64,000 nt of DNA from Candidatus Nitrotoga sp. M5. GTDB taxonomy: Bacteria > Pseudomonadota > Gammaproteobacteria > Burkholderiales > Gallionellaceae. Below the pieces are notes generated by a model. That model was not told the origin of the DNA. It was given only the letters and a program-made list of their open reading frames with translations, and searched no databases. The stretch is taken from assembly GCF_927904885.1 (NCBI RefSeq), contig NZ_CAKMNW010000056.1:40933-104932 (forward strand). Direction: 5' to 3'. This document shows positions 7,266-16,863 of the stretch, one piece after another (positions within the stretch are counted from its first letter, which is position 1; each line of letters begins with the position of its first letter). The position numbers were made by a program, and so were the translations under genes.

Positions 7266-8971
7266 AGTGTCTTCCTTTGTTGTTCATTCCAGCGCAGCAG
7301 TGTTTCCGCAAAGATTACGCGCCAATAGTTGCGCGCATCCTTGCCACCTACCACGTCCCCTTTATGTACAAACCAGCTGACTTTAATATCAGTGCTGATT
7401 ATGAATTTACTTAACAGTCGCGGAAACGCATCGATGACCGCTGCAACATCCTCAGTCACCCGTGCCGCTCCATTTGCATCTCCTTCATCCACTACCCAGG
7501 AAATCGAAAATGTTTTTTCGAATAAATCCCACAGGCCTTTTTGATAGCCTCTCACTATGTCTACACTTTTCTGTTCCAGTCCAGCATTTTCAAGTTTGTA
7601 GCGGATTTGATCCAACATGGTATCCGTGAGCAATTTTGGGTCACCATCGAGACGAATTAATAACAGTGTGACACTTAATTTTCCTTCTCGTTCGAGAGAA
7701 GCGCGCACCATGCTTCGTTCTAGTATCTTGTTGGTGGCGACAGAATACAGACGTGCAATGGTAAAAAAGGCCAGTCCTATTGTCACCGGCCCAGTGATGT
7801 TAATGTAAGTATTGGTGAAGTTAATGCTGGCATAAGAAATCCCAATCAATACAAATTGTGACGTGCCAAACAATACACCTATTTTATTTCGTCCAAAATT
7901 ACGATAAAAGGCCCAGGCAGTAGCCCAAATGATGCATAGAGTAAGTAAAAGATAAGCCACGCTTGCTTCAGGAAAGCGCAGGTAATCATTATGTTTTAAG
8001 TTATCTATAGCGGTAGCAAGAATTTCAACGCCTGGGTGCATTTGGCTCATCGGCGTGGGCTTGATGTCAAATAAGCTGGGCGCGGTGGAGCCGATAATGA
8101 CGATTTTATTTTTAAACTCGTCTTGAGGGCGCTTTTTTTCCTTGTTTCCCATGTCCATGAAAACATCGTGGAAACTGGTATATTGGTATGAAAATGGCGG
8201 GCCACGCCAATTGAGCAAAAATTTTTGTGCGGCAGGCTCAGGCCAGCCGAAATCACGCGCAAGGCTTAATGGCAGAGACGGTAATTTCCATCCATAATCG
8301 TCACGGTAAGCAATATATTCGCGCGCAACACCGTCAGCATCGGGATAGATGTTATGCAACCCTAGGCGCCCACTTTTAATTGCTGCTGGAAAATGTGGTA
8401 GTACCACTGCAATGGTGGCCTCCGGTTGAGCATCATTAAGTCGCGGCTCAACACCGGGAATCATGGAGGGCTTCACCATGCTTAAGGCATCATTCGATGG
8501 ATCAAGACGCAGTAAGGGGAAGTAAGTGTTATTTGTGGCGGCAATGGCGTCGTCGAAATAAGCATCGCTGTCAGGGTTGTATATGTCAGCATCGCTGAAC
8601 AATATGTCAAACACGATTGCTTTTGGTTGCTGTTTTTCAACCTGCTCGAGAAAATCCCCCAGCACTTGGCGTGGCCATGGCCAACGCCCATAGTCGTTGG
8701 CCATGGCCGCGAGACTGGCTTCATTAATGTCTACGATTACGATATCGCTATCAGGCTTGGGTACAATAATGCGGTAGCGCACCATCGCATCGAATGCCTC
8801 TTGACGCATACCGGAAATGATATGCAATTGCATGGTATCAAGCACGGCAAACAACATGAATAGTGCTGCCAAGTATAGATAGAATTTATTATTCCAGAGT
8901 TTGGCGAGCCGTACGGAGAATTTGGAGTAAGCCAAACGCAACCGATTAGTGAAATAAACATTAAGTTTCAT
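7262..8971 (-). CDS. CHASE2-domain membrane sensor with unrecognised C-terminal domain
   Basis: A 569-residue membrane protein. It has one helix at about residues 28-47 (FYLYLAALFMLFAVLDTM), then an extracytoplasmic CHASE2 domain to about residue 340 (VIVDINEASLAAMANDYGRWPWPR, then KIVIIGSTAPSLFD and TPMSQMHPGVEILATAIDN), then three closely spaced helices (about 345-410). The C-terminal 150 residues follow (RASLEREGKLSVTLLLIRLDG...). This tail has no kinase, GGDEF or adenylate-cyclase signature that I can see. CHASE2 proteins normally sense an unknown ligand and drive such outputs, so the output here is an open question. First gene of the operon with the SH3 and M48 genes. Confidence 0.88.
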   Translation of the reverse strand: MKLNVYFTNRLRLAYSKFSVRLAKLWNNKFYLYLAALFMLFAVLDTMQLHIISGMRQEAFDAMVRYRIIVPKPDSDIVIVDINEASLAAMANDYGRWPWPRQVLGDFLEQVEKQQPKAIVFDILFSDADIYNPDSDAYFDDAIAATNNTYFPLLRLDPSNDALSMVKPSMIPGVEPRLNDAQPEATIAVVLPHFPAAIKSGRLGLHNIYPDADGVAREYIAYRDDYGWKLPSLPLSLARDFGWPEPAAQKFLLNWRGPPFSYQYTSFHDVFMDMGNKEKKRPQDEFKNKIVIIGSTAPSLFDIKPTPMSQMHPGVEILATAIDNLKHNDYLRFPEASVAYLLLTLCIIWATAWAFYRNFGRNKIGVLFGTSQFVLIGISYASINFTNTYINITGPVTIGLAFFTIARLYSVATNKILERSMVRASLEREGKLSVTLLLIRLDGDPKLLTDTMLDQIRYKLENAGLEQKSVDIVRGYQKGLWDLFEKTFSISWVVDEGDANGAARVTEDVAAVIDAFPRLLSKFIISTDIKVSWFVHKGDVVGGKDARNYWRVIFAETLLRWNEQQRKTL

Positions 8972-9502
8972 TGAAAAAATCCAATATTGATTTCATGCCG
9001 CTCTGTTTGATGGTGATTGTCACGGCGCAAGTGGCTCAGTGTATGTAAGTTGATAGTCAATATGTCGTCGCACGCCAAAATGCTATCCTTGGGATGCACA
9101 TACTAAACCGGCCGGTGCAGAATATCGTCACTCATTATCCTTGGCAGCTTGTGAATGCGCGGGTTGCCAACTCGATTTACACACGGTTGAATCCTCATGT
9201 GCGGCTAACACGCACTTATCGCGCAGTAATGAGCGAGGTGCCAAAAATTCTTTATGGGGCCTCTACCTCATCTAAGATATCCTGCACGCCAATTTCCGCA
9301 TTCCCCAGCAAGCATAATATCTTTATAAGTGCAGGAGATGTGCGATTTCATTGACAGTCTACGTCGCTTTCAAAAATATTGTCATCCGCGAAATTAAATT
9401 TGGCTTCGTGCGAGGCTAGGAATGACCGGCAACCCAGAAATCAGCTAAAATGGTATCCTAAAGCAGTAGCCAATTGATATTTAAATTTCCCCAAAGTCCA
9501 GC
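8972..9502. other. Divergent gap between the CHASE2 operon and gpmI
   Basis: About 530 bases that must carry the promoters of both flanking operons. An 86-codon open frame (9094-9354, plus) has no family resemblance or ribosome site and is probably chance. No strong hairpin was seen. Confidence 0.5.
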
Positions 9503-11041
9503 ATGAAAATCACCCCTGTCCTCCTACTTATCCTCGACGGCTTCGGCCACAGTGAAGAAACTGACCACAATGCTATCGCTCATGCGCACAAACCTAACTG
9601 GGACAAGCTATGGCGTGATTATCCGCACACACTAATCCGTACGTCCGAATTATCGGTAGGGCTTCCGCAAGGCCAGATGGGTAACTCTGAAGTTGGTCAT
9701 CTCAATATCGGCGCAGGTCGAATTGTGTATCAGGAGCTCACACGGGTGGATGCAGCCATTCAGGACGGAAGCTTCAACAGCAATCCGGCGTTCCTGCTAG
9801 CTATTGAACATGCCAAGCAACATGGCACTGCGCTACATATCATGGGGCTGCTATCACCCGGCGGAGTACATAGTCACGAAAACCATATCCACGCCATGTT
9901 AGAGCTGGCAGCGAGTGCTGGACTGCAAAAAATATTTATCCATGCCTTTCTCGATGGTCGTGACACACCGCCGAGAAGTGCCGAACATTCGCTGCAGCGG
10001 CTGCAGGAAAAAATTGCTAGCTTGGCCGTTGGGCGTATTGCTTCCATCATCGGCCGCTACTATGCAATGGATCGAGATAACCGTTGGGATCGGGTACAGG
10101 AGGCCTATGACTTATTGACAAAAGGCAAGGCTGGATATCAGTCGCCTGATGCCCAAGATGGATTGCAGCAAGCCTATGAGCGCGGAGAGAACGACGAATT
10201 CGTTAAAGCCACTATCATTGCCTCTCCCACCGAGCCACCCGTTATCATGCAAGATGGAGACGTTGCAGTGTTTATGAACTATCGTGCCGACCGCTCGCGT
10301 CAGCTTACCCGTGCGCTGACTGATCCAATGTTTGATGACTTTAAGCGTGCATGTTTTCCCAAGTTGTCAAGCTTTGTCACATTAAGCAGCTACGGCGAGG
10401 ACTTTCACCTTCCGGCAGCGTTCATGCCCACAGCCATCCACAATTGTTTTGGTGAGTACCTTTCAGGCTTGGAGTTGAAACAATTGCGTATCGCAGAAAC
10501 GGAGAAATACGCACATGTCACCTACTTCTTCAATGGCGGCAAGGAGCAGCCTTACCCGGGCGAGGATCGAATCTTGGTGCCATCTCCCAAAGTGGCAACC
10601 TATGACCTCAAGCCAGAAATGAGTGCTTTTGAGGTCACTGATAAACTGGAAGCGGCAATCCGTAGCGGGCAGTATCAAGCCATGATTTGCAATTATGCCA
10701 ACGGCGACATGGTCGGTCATAGCGGTATAATGGAAGCGGCAGTCAAGGCCATTGAAGCCTTGGATGTATGTATTGGGCGAGTAGTCAATACCATGCTTGA
10801 ATGTGGCGGCGAGGTGTTAATCACTGCTGATCACGGCAACGCTGAGCAAATGCTGGATCGCACCACACAGCAAGCACACACCGCACATACTCTTAACTTG
10901 GTTCCGTTCTTGTATATAGGCCGCAAGGCCAATATTGCTGAAGGTGGCTCGCTTCAGGATGTTACCCCAACCTTGCTCGCCATGATGGGTCTGCCGCAAC
11001 CGCCGGAAATGACGGGGCAGCCGCTTATCTCAATCCAGTGA
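9503..11041 (+). CDS. gpmI: 2,3-bisphosphoglycerate-independent phosphoglycerate mutase
   Basis: Interconverts 3- and 2-phosphoglycerate in glycolysis and gluconeogenesis in the cytoplasm, with two Mn ions. The 512 residues match the family. The N-terminus is VLLLILDGFGHSEETDHNAI; the phosphoserine site lies in QGQMGNSEVGHLNIGAGRIV. Later blocks are HAFLDGRDTPPRSA, IIGRYYAMDRDNRWDRV, MNYRADRSRQLTRAL and the metal-binding ITADHGNAEQM...TAHTLNLVPF. The stop overlaps the GTG start of envC by 4 bases; the gpmI-envC-ctpA order is conserved in proteobacteria. Confidence 0.97.
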   Translation: MKITPVLLLILDGFGHSEETDHNAIAHAHKPNWDKLWRDYPHTLIRTSELSVGLPQGQMGNSEVGHLNIGAGRIVYQELTRVDAAIQDGSFNSNPAFLLAIEHAKQHGTALHIMGLLSPGGVHSHENHIHAMLELAASAGLQKIFIHAFLDGRDTPPRSAEHSLQRLQEKIASLAVGRIASIIGRYYAMDRDNRWDRVQEAYDLLTKGKAGYQSPDAQDGLQQAYERGENDEFVKATIIASPTEPPVIMQDGDVAVFMNYRADRSRQLTRALTDPMFDDFKRACFPKLSSFVTLSSYGEDFHLPAAFMPTAIHNCFGEYLSGLELKQLRIAETEKYAHVTYFFNGGKEQPYPGEDRILVPSPKVATYDLKPEMSAFEVTDKLEAAIRSGQYQAMICNYANGDMVGHSGIMEAAVKAIEALDVCIGRVVNTMLECGGEVLITADHGNAEQMLDRTTQQAHTAHTLNLVPFLYIGRKANIAEGGSLQDVTPTLLAMMGLPQPPEMTGQPLISIQ

Positions 11042-12210
11042 CCGCACTTACTCGCCACGTATTATTGTTGTGTATCTGCTTAATAGCAGGCATAAACAGC
11101 ACTCACGCCTCACCTCAGGAAGAGCTGAACAATCTACGTAAGCAAATCTCTGCGTTGCAGAAGGAGTTTGAAGAAACCAGTGAGTCTCAATCCGAAGCAA
11201 CAGTCAGGCTTCGTGAATCAGAACGAGCTATCAGCAATAGTAAGCGTAAGTTGGCTAAGTTGTCATTGCAACACCGTGCTGCAGATCAAGCCTTGGAAAG
11301 GCTGCAACAGCAAGCGGAGCAACTGGAAATGGATATGCAGAAACAGCGGTCTATGCTCAGCAAATTGCTCTACCAGCAATATTTAGGCGGCAAACAAGAA
11401 TACTTCAAGCTGTTGCTCAACAATCATGATCCTGATCAAACTGCACGTGAAATGCGCTATTACGAATATATCGCGCGCAGCCGTTCGACTTGGCTGAAGA
11501 AGTTACGCATAAATCTTGCGCAGTTAAACGAGGTCGTCCAACTAACTCAGCAAAAACGTAAAGATCTTGCGGCGCTGCAAGAGGAAGAAAATGCGCAGAA
11601 TAAAATCTTGGAAAAAGACAAGCTTGCGCGTCAGCAAGTGCTCAGTCAGTTTGCTCAGCAACTTAAACAACAGCGCAACGAAATTGGTCGCCTACAACGC
11701 AATGAAAGCGAGTTGACGCAATTGGTGACCAGGCTCGCCAAAATGTTAACACGGAAAAAAAGCAAAGGTGTGTTCAGTAATGACAAATTGCCTGATAATC
11801 GTTTCGACGGCAAGCCGTTCGCGCAACTTAAAGGCAAGCTGACATTGCCGGTAATGGGTGAGGTAGTCAATAAATTTGGTACCGCGCGACCAGATAGTAA
11901 CGTGCTTTGGAAAGGTTTGCGATTACGCGCAGAAAGTGGTCAGCCAGTGAAAGCAGTAGCAGCCGGTCGTGTAGTATTTGCCGATTGGTTGCGTGGCTTC
12001 GGGAACTTATTGATCATTGATCATGGCGAAGGCTACATGAGCCTGTATGGCAACAATGAATCTCTTTACAAGCAAGTAGGTGACACCTTACAAGGGGGCG
12101 ACACCGTGGCAGCCGTTGGCAACAGCGGCGGAAATGAGGATTCCGGTGTATACTTTGAAATACGCCATAGGGGCGAACCTACAGACCCCATTAAGTGGAT
12201 AGCCCGATAG
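11038..12210 (+). CDS. envC: Murein hydrolase activator EnvC
   Basis: A periplasmic protein that switches on AmiA/AmiB-type amidases at the division septum. The 390-residue protein has a signal peptide (LLLCICLIAGINSTHA), a long Gln/Leu/Glu-rich coiled coil (about residues 28-250) and a C-terminal LytM/M23 domain (about 270-390). The LytM zinc ligands look absent: the usual H-x-H site reads YFEIRHRG and no H-x4-D pair is seen before it, as expected for an activator rather than an enzyme. It starts with GTG overlapping the gpmI stop (GTGA). The amidase partner could be the AmiC encoded at 58110-59387. Confidence 0.94.
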   Translation: MTALTRHVLLLCICLIAGINSTHASPQEELNNLRKQISALQKEFEETSESQSEATVRLRESERAISNSKRKLAKLSLQHRAADQALERLQQQAEQLEMDMQKQRSMLSKLLYQQYLGGKQEYFKLLLNNHDPDQTAREMRYYEYIARSRSTWLKKLRINLAQLNEVVQLTQQKRKDLAALQEEENAQNKILEKDKLARQQVLSQFAQQLKQQRNEIGRLQRNESELTQLVTRLAKMLTRKKSKGVFSNDKLPDNRFDGKPFAQLKGKLTLPVMGEVVNKFGTARPDSNVLWKGLRLRAESGQPVKAVAAGRVVFADWLRGFGNLLIIDHGEGYMSLYGNNESLYKQVGDTLQGGDTVAAVGNSGGNEDSGVYFEIRHRGEPTDPIKWIAR

Positions 12211-12260
12211 CATTATTCATGAAGAAACATGTTGTAATTAAACAACTTTAGAGGTCAGAT

Positions 12261-13673
12261 ATGCGCAGTCGTATTGAAAAAACTGGATTGATCGGACTAG
12301 GGCTGATCGCAGGTGTGTTGATTAGCCTGCAATTATCTGCCATTGCGGATAAGAACATCGATGAGCCGTTGCCGATTGAAGAACTCCGTGCATTCTCAGA
12401 GGTGTTTGGTCGCATCAAAAGTGATTATGTAGAACCGGTCACAGACAAAAAACTTATCACCGAAGCCATCACAGGCATGTTGACCGGTCTCGATCCGCAT
12501 TCCGCCTATCTGGATGCAGAAGCGTTCAAAGAGCTACAAGTCGGCACGCAGGGACAATTCGGTGGTTTAGGCATTGAGGTCGGAATGGAAGACGGGCTGG
12601 TGAAAGTAATTTCTCCAATTGAAGATACTCCAGCTTTTCATGCAGGCGTGCAGAGCGGCGATCTGATTATTAAACTCGACGATACCTTGGTAAAGGGTTT
12701 GAAACTAAGTGAAGCGGTTAAGCGCATGCGCGGTAAACCAGGCAGCAAAATTGTCTTGACTGTACTTCGCAAGGAAGCGCCCAAGCCGTTGACGATTACC
12801 ATAACGCGCGCCATTATTAAAGTGAAGAGTGTAAAGTCGAAACTGGTCGAGCCCGGCTATGCTTTTGTTCGCATCACCCAATTTCAGGAGCGCACTGGCG
12901 AGAACCTCGCCAGTGCGCTCAACGATCTATTCAAAAAGAACGAGGGTGCTATGAAAGGTTTGGTCCTGGATCTCCGAAGCGATCCAGGGGGTTTGCTCAA
13001 TAGTTCGGTCGCTGCATCTGCCGCCTTCCTGCCAAAGGATGCTCTAGTAGTGTATACCGAAGGACGTAACTCAGCTGCCAAAATGCGCCTGAGCGCCGTT
13101 CCTAATGACTATCTGCGCAACCACGAGAAGGATTATTTGAAAGATTTGCCAGCGGCAGTCAAAACTGTGCCAATGATAGTGCTGGTGAATGGCGGTTCTG
13201 CATCTGCTTCAGAAATTGTCGCAGGCGCATTGCAAGATCATAAACGGGCTGTCATTATGGGCACCCAAACCTTTGGTAAAGGCTCGGTACAGTCCGTTCT
13301 GCCACTCGGCAACAATACCGCAATCAAACTCACTACAGCACGTTATTACACGCCTAACGGGCGCTCTATTCAAGCCAAAGGTATTGTTCCTGATATCATA
13401 GTGGAAGATCCAGCGACTATCGGTCAAGATCAATCTTTACGTATGCGTGAGGCCGATTTAGAGCATCACTTGACCAACGACCAGAAGATTGATGTGGAGG
13501 TGGACGTCATTGTAAAACCTCCAGCTTCGGCTGAGCCAGATGACTCGCAAACAAAAAGTGAAGAAGGCGATACTACAAAACCGAAAAGACTTGAGTTCGG
13601 ATCAAAAGATGATTACCTTTTAAATCAAGCTTTAATTTTGTTGAAGGGTTTAAATATATTGCAAGGAAAGTAA
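12261..13673 (+). CDS. ctpA: C-terminal processing protease (S41 family)
   Basis: A periplasmic serine protease that trims the C-termini of target proteins. The 470 residues comprise an N-terminal signal anchor (residues 10-28), a PDZ domain (about 95-180, QFGGLGIEVGMEDGLVKVIS, AGVQSGDLIIKLDD) and the S41 catalytic core. The core shows LVLDLRSDPGGLLNSSVAAS and the catalytic Ser in VNGGSASASEIVAGALQDH with the general-base Lys in TFGKGSVQ. The C-terminal tail is acidic and Lys-rich (ASAEPDDSQTKSEEGDTT). It lies 50 bases after envC and is followed by moeB. Confidence 0.95.
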   Translation: MRSRIEKTGLIGLGLIAGVLISLQLSAIADKNIDEPLPIEELRAFSEVFGRIKSDYVEPVTDKKLITEAITGMLTGLDPHSAYLDAEAFKELQVGTQGQFGGLGIEVGMEDGLVKVISPIEDTPAFHAGVQSGDLIIKLDDTLVKGLKLSEAVKRMRGKPGSKIVLTVLRKEAPKPLTITITRAIIKVKSVKSKLVEPGYAFVRITQFQERTGENLASALNDLFKKNEGAMKGLVLDLRSDPGGLLNSSVAASAAFLPKDALVVYTEGRNSAAKMRLSAVPNDYLRNHEKDYLKDLPAAVKTVPMIVLVNGGSASASEIVAGALQDHKRAVIMGTQTFGKGSVQSVLPLGNNTAIKLTTARYYTPNGRSIQAKGIVPDIIVEDPATIGQDQSLRMREADLEHHLTNDQKIDVEVDVIVKPPASAEPDDSQTKSEEGDTTKPKRLEFGSKDDYLLNQALILLKGLNILQGK

Positions 13674-13708
13674 TTGAAAAACAATAGGTTGCTCCTCTTC
13701 CATATCAC

Positions 13709-14464
13709 ATGAATGACGAACAGTTACTACGCTATAGCCGCCACATTTTATTGTCTGAAATTGGCATCGAAGGGCAACAAAAGCTGCAGGATGCGCACGC
13801 ATTGATAATAGGTGCTGGTGGCTTGGGCTCTCCTGCCGCCATGTACCTTGCTTCCAGCGGAGTGGGTACTTTGACCCTGTGCGACGATGACACAGTAGAT
13901 CTGACCAATCTTCAACGCCAAATCGTACACCGCACTTCCAGCATCGGAATGGCTAAGGTAGATTCTGCACGTATTTCGCTTGCTGAAATCAATTCCGATG
14001 TTCGCGTCATCGCTCTGAACGAACGTGCAGATAAAACGCGTTTACTTGAACTGGTTGGCCAAGCCGATGTAGTACTGGATTGCAGTGATAACTTCGCCAC
14101 ACGCTATGCGCTTAACCAAGCTTGCGTTCACTTAAACAAACCATTTATATCCGGTGCGGCTACCCGTTTTGACGGCCAAGTCGCTGTGTTCGATAGGCGC
14201 CTTCCTCACAGCCCTTGCTACCACTGCCTGTATCCAGAGCAGTCGGATGCGTTAGAAACACGTTGTGCAGTCATGGGGGTATTTGCCCCACTAGTAGGCA
14301 TTATCGGTAGTATGCAAGCTGCTGAGGCGCTTAAGCTATTAATGGGTATAGGCACGCTACTGTGTGGCAGATTGCTGGTAACAGATTTGCTGCATATGGA
14401 GTTACGTACCGTTAAATTGAACAAGGATCCAGCTTGCCTAATTTGCGGCGCGTCACGTATGTAA
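13709..14464 (+). CDS. moeB: MoeB/ThiF-type adenylyltransferase
   Basis: Activates the C-terminal Gly of a sulfur-carrier protein (MoaD or ThiS) by adenylation in molybdopterin or thiamine synthesis. The 251-residue protein has the nucleotide-binding GAGGLGSPAAMYLASSGVG and DDDTVDLTNLQRQIVHRT, the acceptor region DCSDNFATRYALN, and two zinc-binding pairs (CYHC near residue 171 and CLIC near residue 246). There is no C-terminal rhodanese domain. Its position after envC-ctpA is common in betaproteobacteria. Whether it serves MoaD or ThiS cannot be told because no partner gene is in the window. Confidence 0.94.
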   Translation: MNDEQLLRYSRHILLSEIGIEGQQKLQDAHALIIGAGGLGSPAAMYLASSGVGTLTLCDDDTVDLTNLQRQIVHRTSSIGMAKVDSARISLAEINSDVRVIALNERADKTRLLELVGQADVVLDCSDNFATRYALNQACVHLNKPFISGAATRFDGQVAVFDRRLPHSPCYHCLYPEQSDALETRCAVMGVFAPLVGIIGSMQAAEALKLLMGIGTLLCGRLLVTDLLHMELRTVKLNKDPACLICGASRM

Positions 14465-15200
14465 CAATTTTTAAGCGAGTTCATTAATGACTTCAATCAC
14501 GAAGCGAGCCAAATGATCTTGCGTGAACTAAACATCCATCGTTGGTGGATATTTTCAGGTATCGGATGGTGGGCTTAAATCAAAGCGTATCATTTGATAC
14601 GATTTTTGTGACTGTGCCCAAACAACGCAACGCGTGAAGAAAATAAGATTATCTAAAGAAGGAAGTCTTGCTTATAACATCAAACGAGTGGCGATACTTA
14701 ATTTGTAGAGAATAATTCAGTTCCGACAGAGTCACTGCACCATAAATTGCCAAATTAATGAGAAATACTTAGAGGACAGCTGCAAAATAGACCTTAAATT
14801 AAAGAAAATCCTAATGAGTTGACAGAGAATAGAGGGGGCGTCTTGAGCTGAGTTGACTCTCAATTTTAGGTGGTTTGATGACACACTGTACGCATCCTTA
14901 AATCCATATTCGGCACAATGAAGAACGCAGCTAAATTTAGCAAGAGGCTGGCTACGCTGCTTTAACCGCTTTGTTGTGCAAAATATTATAAAGGAACTAA
15001 TTGCGTAATTCACACATCCCAATAGCTGTCAAATATAATTTAGAGATCCTTTAAGGTGGCGAGTAGTGACGTTCAATTTAATGGTTCCTGACAATAATGA
15101 GCTTGCCCGTGTTACATTACGCTGTCCATAAGTAATGGCAGTATGAGATTTAAAGATGAGTAAAATTATCACCTCGATCATTTTTTAAAACGGAGAAACC
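14465..15200. other. Gene-poor gap with a weak terminator
   Basis: About 735 AT-rich bases between moeB and the PEGA-SUMF1 gene. A 96-codon minus-strand frame (14732-15022) has no recognisable pattern. The only structured element noted is the hairpin at 14586-14601. A ribosome site (CGGAGAAACC) precedes the next gene at 15201. Confidence 0.5.
14586..14607 (+). terminator. Possible terminator after moeB
   Basis: Seven-base arms CGTATCA / TGATACG around TT, followed by ATTTTTG. The stem is AT-rich and the loop is very tight, so it is a weak candidate. It lies about 120 bases after the moeB stop. Confidence 0.35.
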
Positions 15201-16667
15201 ATGAAGTTAGTTTGTATTTCAACCCTACTAATCGGAGCCCTTGTGGCGTATTCTGATGTATACGCGGCTAGCTCTACGCTGAGTGTAACCTGCAAAGGTG
15301 ACAACGTTGGCGCTGATGTGTTAGTTAATGGCAAGTTCAAGGGCGAATGTCCAGTAGACGTGCTGGTACAGGAAGGCACGCTAAAGTTGAAGGTGCAAAA
15401 GGCAGTTGATGCTTCCCGTGCACGCATATTCGAGCAGGACGTTCGCGTGGGCGATAACGTGATCAAAACGATCGAGGCGGTATTAGGTGCGCCGCAAAGT
15501 AACGTCGAAGGCATGCGTCAAGAGTCGGTGAAATCGAGTTTGGCACAGGCTGAGGGGAAGAAGGGGGCATTACTTAAAGTCATCTGTAAAATTGATGATA
15601 TGGGCGCTGAAGTGTTTGTCGACGATAAACTGAAGGGCGCGTGTCCGCTGGACGTGCAGGTGCCTGAAGGTACGATTCATTTGCGGGTGCAAAAGAAAGT
15701 TGATGAATGGAATGAGCGCATATTTGAACAAGAAATCCGTGCGGGAGATGGGGCGATCAAAAAGGTCGAGGTTCAATTAGGTGCTGCTCAACTTAGTGCT
15801 GCAGGTAAACAACGCGGACCTGAGCAGGTTGAGGTGAAAAAGGGAACGTTCAAAGATTGCCCAAGTTGTCCAGAAATGGTTGTGATTCCTGCAGGAAGTT
15901 TTGACATGGGCTCCGAGCGCAGCGATGAGGGTCCTATTCATCGGGTCACTCTGCCGTCTTTTGCTTTAAGTAAAACCGAAATTACCCGAGCTCAGTATGG
16001 TGAATTCGTGAATGAGATTAAATATGACGCAGGAACTTGTTGGGCAGTCAACGAAACCGGGATGGTAGAAGAGCGTGTTGGCCGTAATTCAGGCGACTTT
16101 GGCTTTCGTAAAGACCTTGAGGGCGACAGCGAGTTTGACAACAGCCCGGTTTCCTGTATTAACTGGTTTGATGCTAAAGCCTATGCCAAATGGATGTCAG
16201 AGAAAACCGGAAAGAACTACCGTCTGCCATCAGAAGCGGAATGGGAGTATGCCGCCCGTGCTGGTACGACAACTGCCCGCTATTGGGGTGACGAAGTCGG
16301 TCGTAATAACGCTAATTGTCGAGATTGCTTCACCAAGTGGGATGGGACTGATTCCCCATGGATTGGGGGGCTAGCTTCCCCAGTAGGTAGCTTCAAGCCC
16401 AATGCTTTTGGGTTGTATGACATGCTTGGCAATGTATGGGAATGGACGGAGGATACTTACCATAATGATTATAATGGTGCGCCAACGGATGGAAGTGCTT
16501 GGGTTCAAAAAACGTCTGGACAGGATAGGTCTGTAGGAAGAGTCATTCGCGGTGGATCTTGGAAAGTTCATTCGCTGTTTATGACGGCTTCGTACCGCTT
16601 GGGCAGTGCTGAGATAAGACGTGATGAGCACAAGTTTGGAATTCGGCTCGCCAGAACGCTCCCATAA
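15201..16667 (+). CDS. Exported PEGA-PEGA-SUMF1 (formylglycine-generating-enzyme-like) protein
   Basis: A 488-residue protein with a signal peptide ending VYA near residue 23. Two tandem PEGA-like units of about 70 residues follow (about 28-98 and 127-197). Each has a Cys at the start (VTCKGDN..., VICKIDD...), a second Cys before P-(V/L)-DV, and a closing RIFEQ-(D/E)-(V/I)-R-G. The SUMF1 domain covers about 220-488: MVVIPAGSFDMGSERSDEGP, YRLPSEAEWEYAARAG, NAFGLYDMLGNVWEWTEDTY, VIRGGSWK, FGIRLAR. SUMF1-like domains bind ligands or modify proteins; in exported PEGA fusions the role is usually unknown. It is a single-gene unit ending in a strong terminator. Confidence 0.9.
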   Translation: MKLVCISTLLIGALVAYSDVYAASSTLSVTCKGDNVGADVLVNGKFKGECPVDVLVQEGTLKLKVQKAVDASRARIFEQDVRVGDNVIKTIEAVLGAPQSNVEGMRQESVKSSLAQAEGKKGALLKVICKIDDMGAEVFVDDKLKGACPLDVQVPEGTIHLRVQKKVDEWNERIFEQEIRAGDGAIKKVEVQLGAAQLSAAGKQRGPEQVEVKKGTFKDCPSCPEMVVIPAGSFDMGSERSDEGPIHRVTLPSFALSKTEITRAQYGEFVNEIKYDAGTCWAVNETGMVEERVGRNSGDFGFRKDLEGDSEFDNSPVSCINWFDAKAYAKWMSEKTGKNYRLPSEAEWEYAARAGTTTARYWGDEVGRNNANCRDCFTKWDGTDSPWIGGLASPVGSFKPNAFGLYDMLGNVWEWTEDTYHNDYNGAPTDGSAWVQKTSGQDRSVGRVIRGGSWKVHSLFMTASYRLGSAEIRRDEHKFGIRLARTLP

Positions 16668-16758
16668 ATAGTATATCAAGCTTTTGTTATTTATCATTTT
16701 GAGCAAGGAGTGTGCGCAGGAGAGGTAAATAATTGAGTGGTGATTGTTGGATAATGGT

Positions 16759-16795
16759 AGCCTTAGCAAGATATATGTCTTGCTAAGGCTCTTTT
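16759..16795 (+). terminator. Rho-independent terminator of the PEGA-SUMF1 gene
   Basis: Perfect 13-base arms AGCCTTAGCAAGA (16759-16771) and TCTTGCTAAGGCT (16778-16790) around TATATG, followed by CTTTTAC. It lies about 90 bases after the stop codon. Confidence 0.85.
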
Positions 16796-16849
16796 ACTAT
16801 TAGTTTTTGAAACTAACGAACTATTATTGTTTAGTGTTTAGAAATATAT

Positions 16850-16863
16850 AATTGTGCACAATT
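16850..16863. promoter_or_regulatory. Perfect 14-base palindrome, possible operator
   Basis: AATTGTGCACAATT reads the same on both strands. It lies in non-coding DNA with no gene start nearby, so its role is unclear; operators and chance are both possible. Confidence 0.25.

Noticed and set aside
9094..9354. 86-codon plus-strand frame before gpmI
   Set aside because: No ribosome site, no family resemblance and unremarkable composition.
14732..15022. 96-codon minus-strand frame
   Set aside because: No recognisable domain and no ribosome site; the composition looks like translated AT-rich non-coding DNA.
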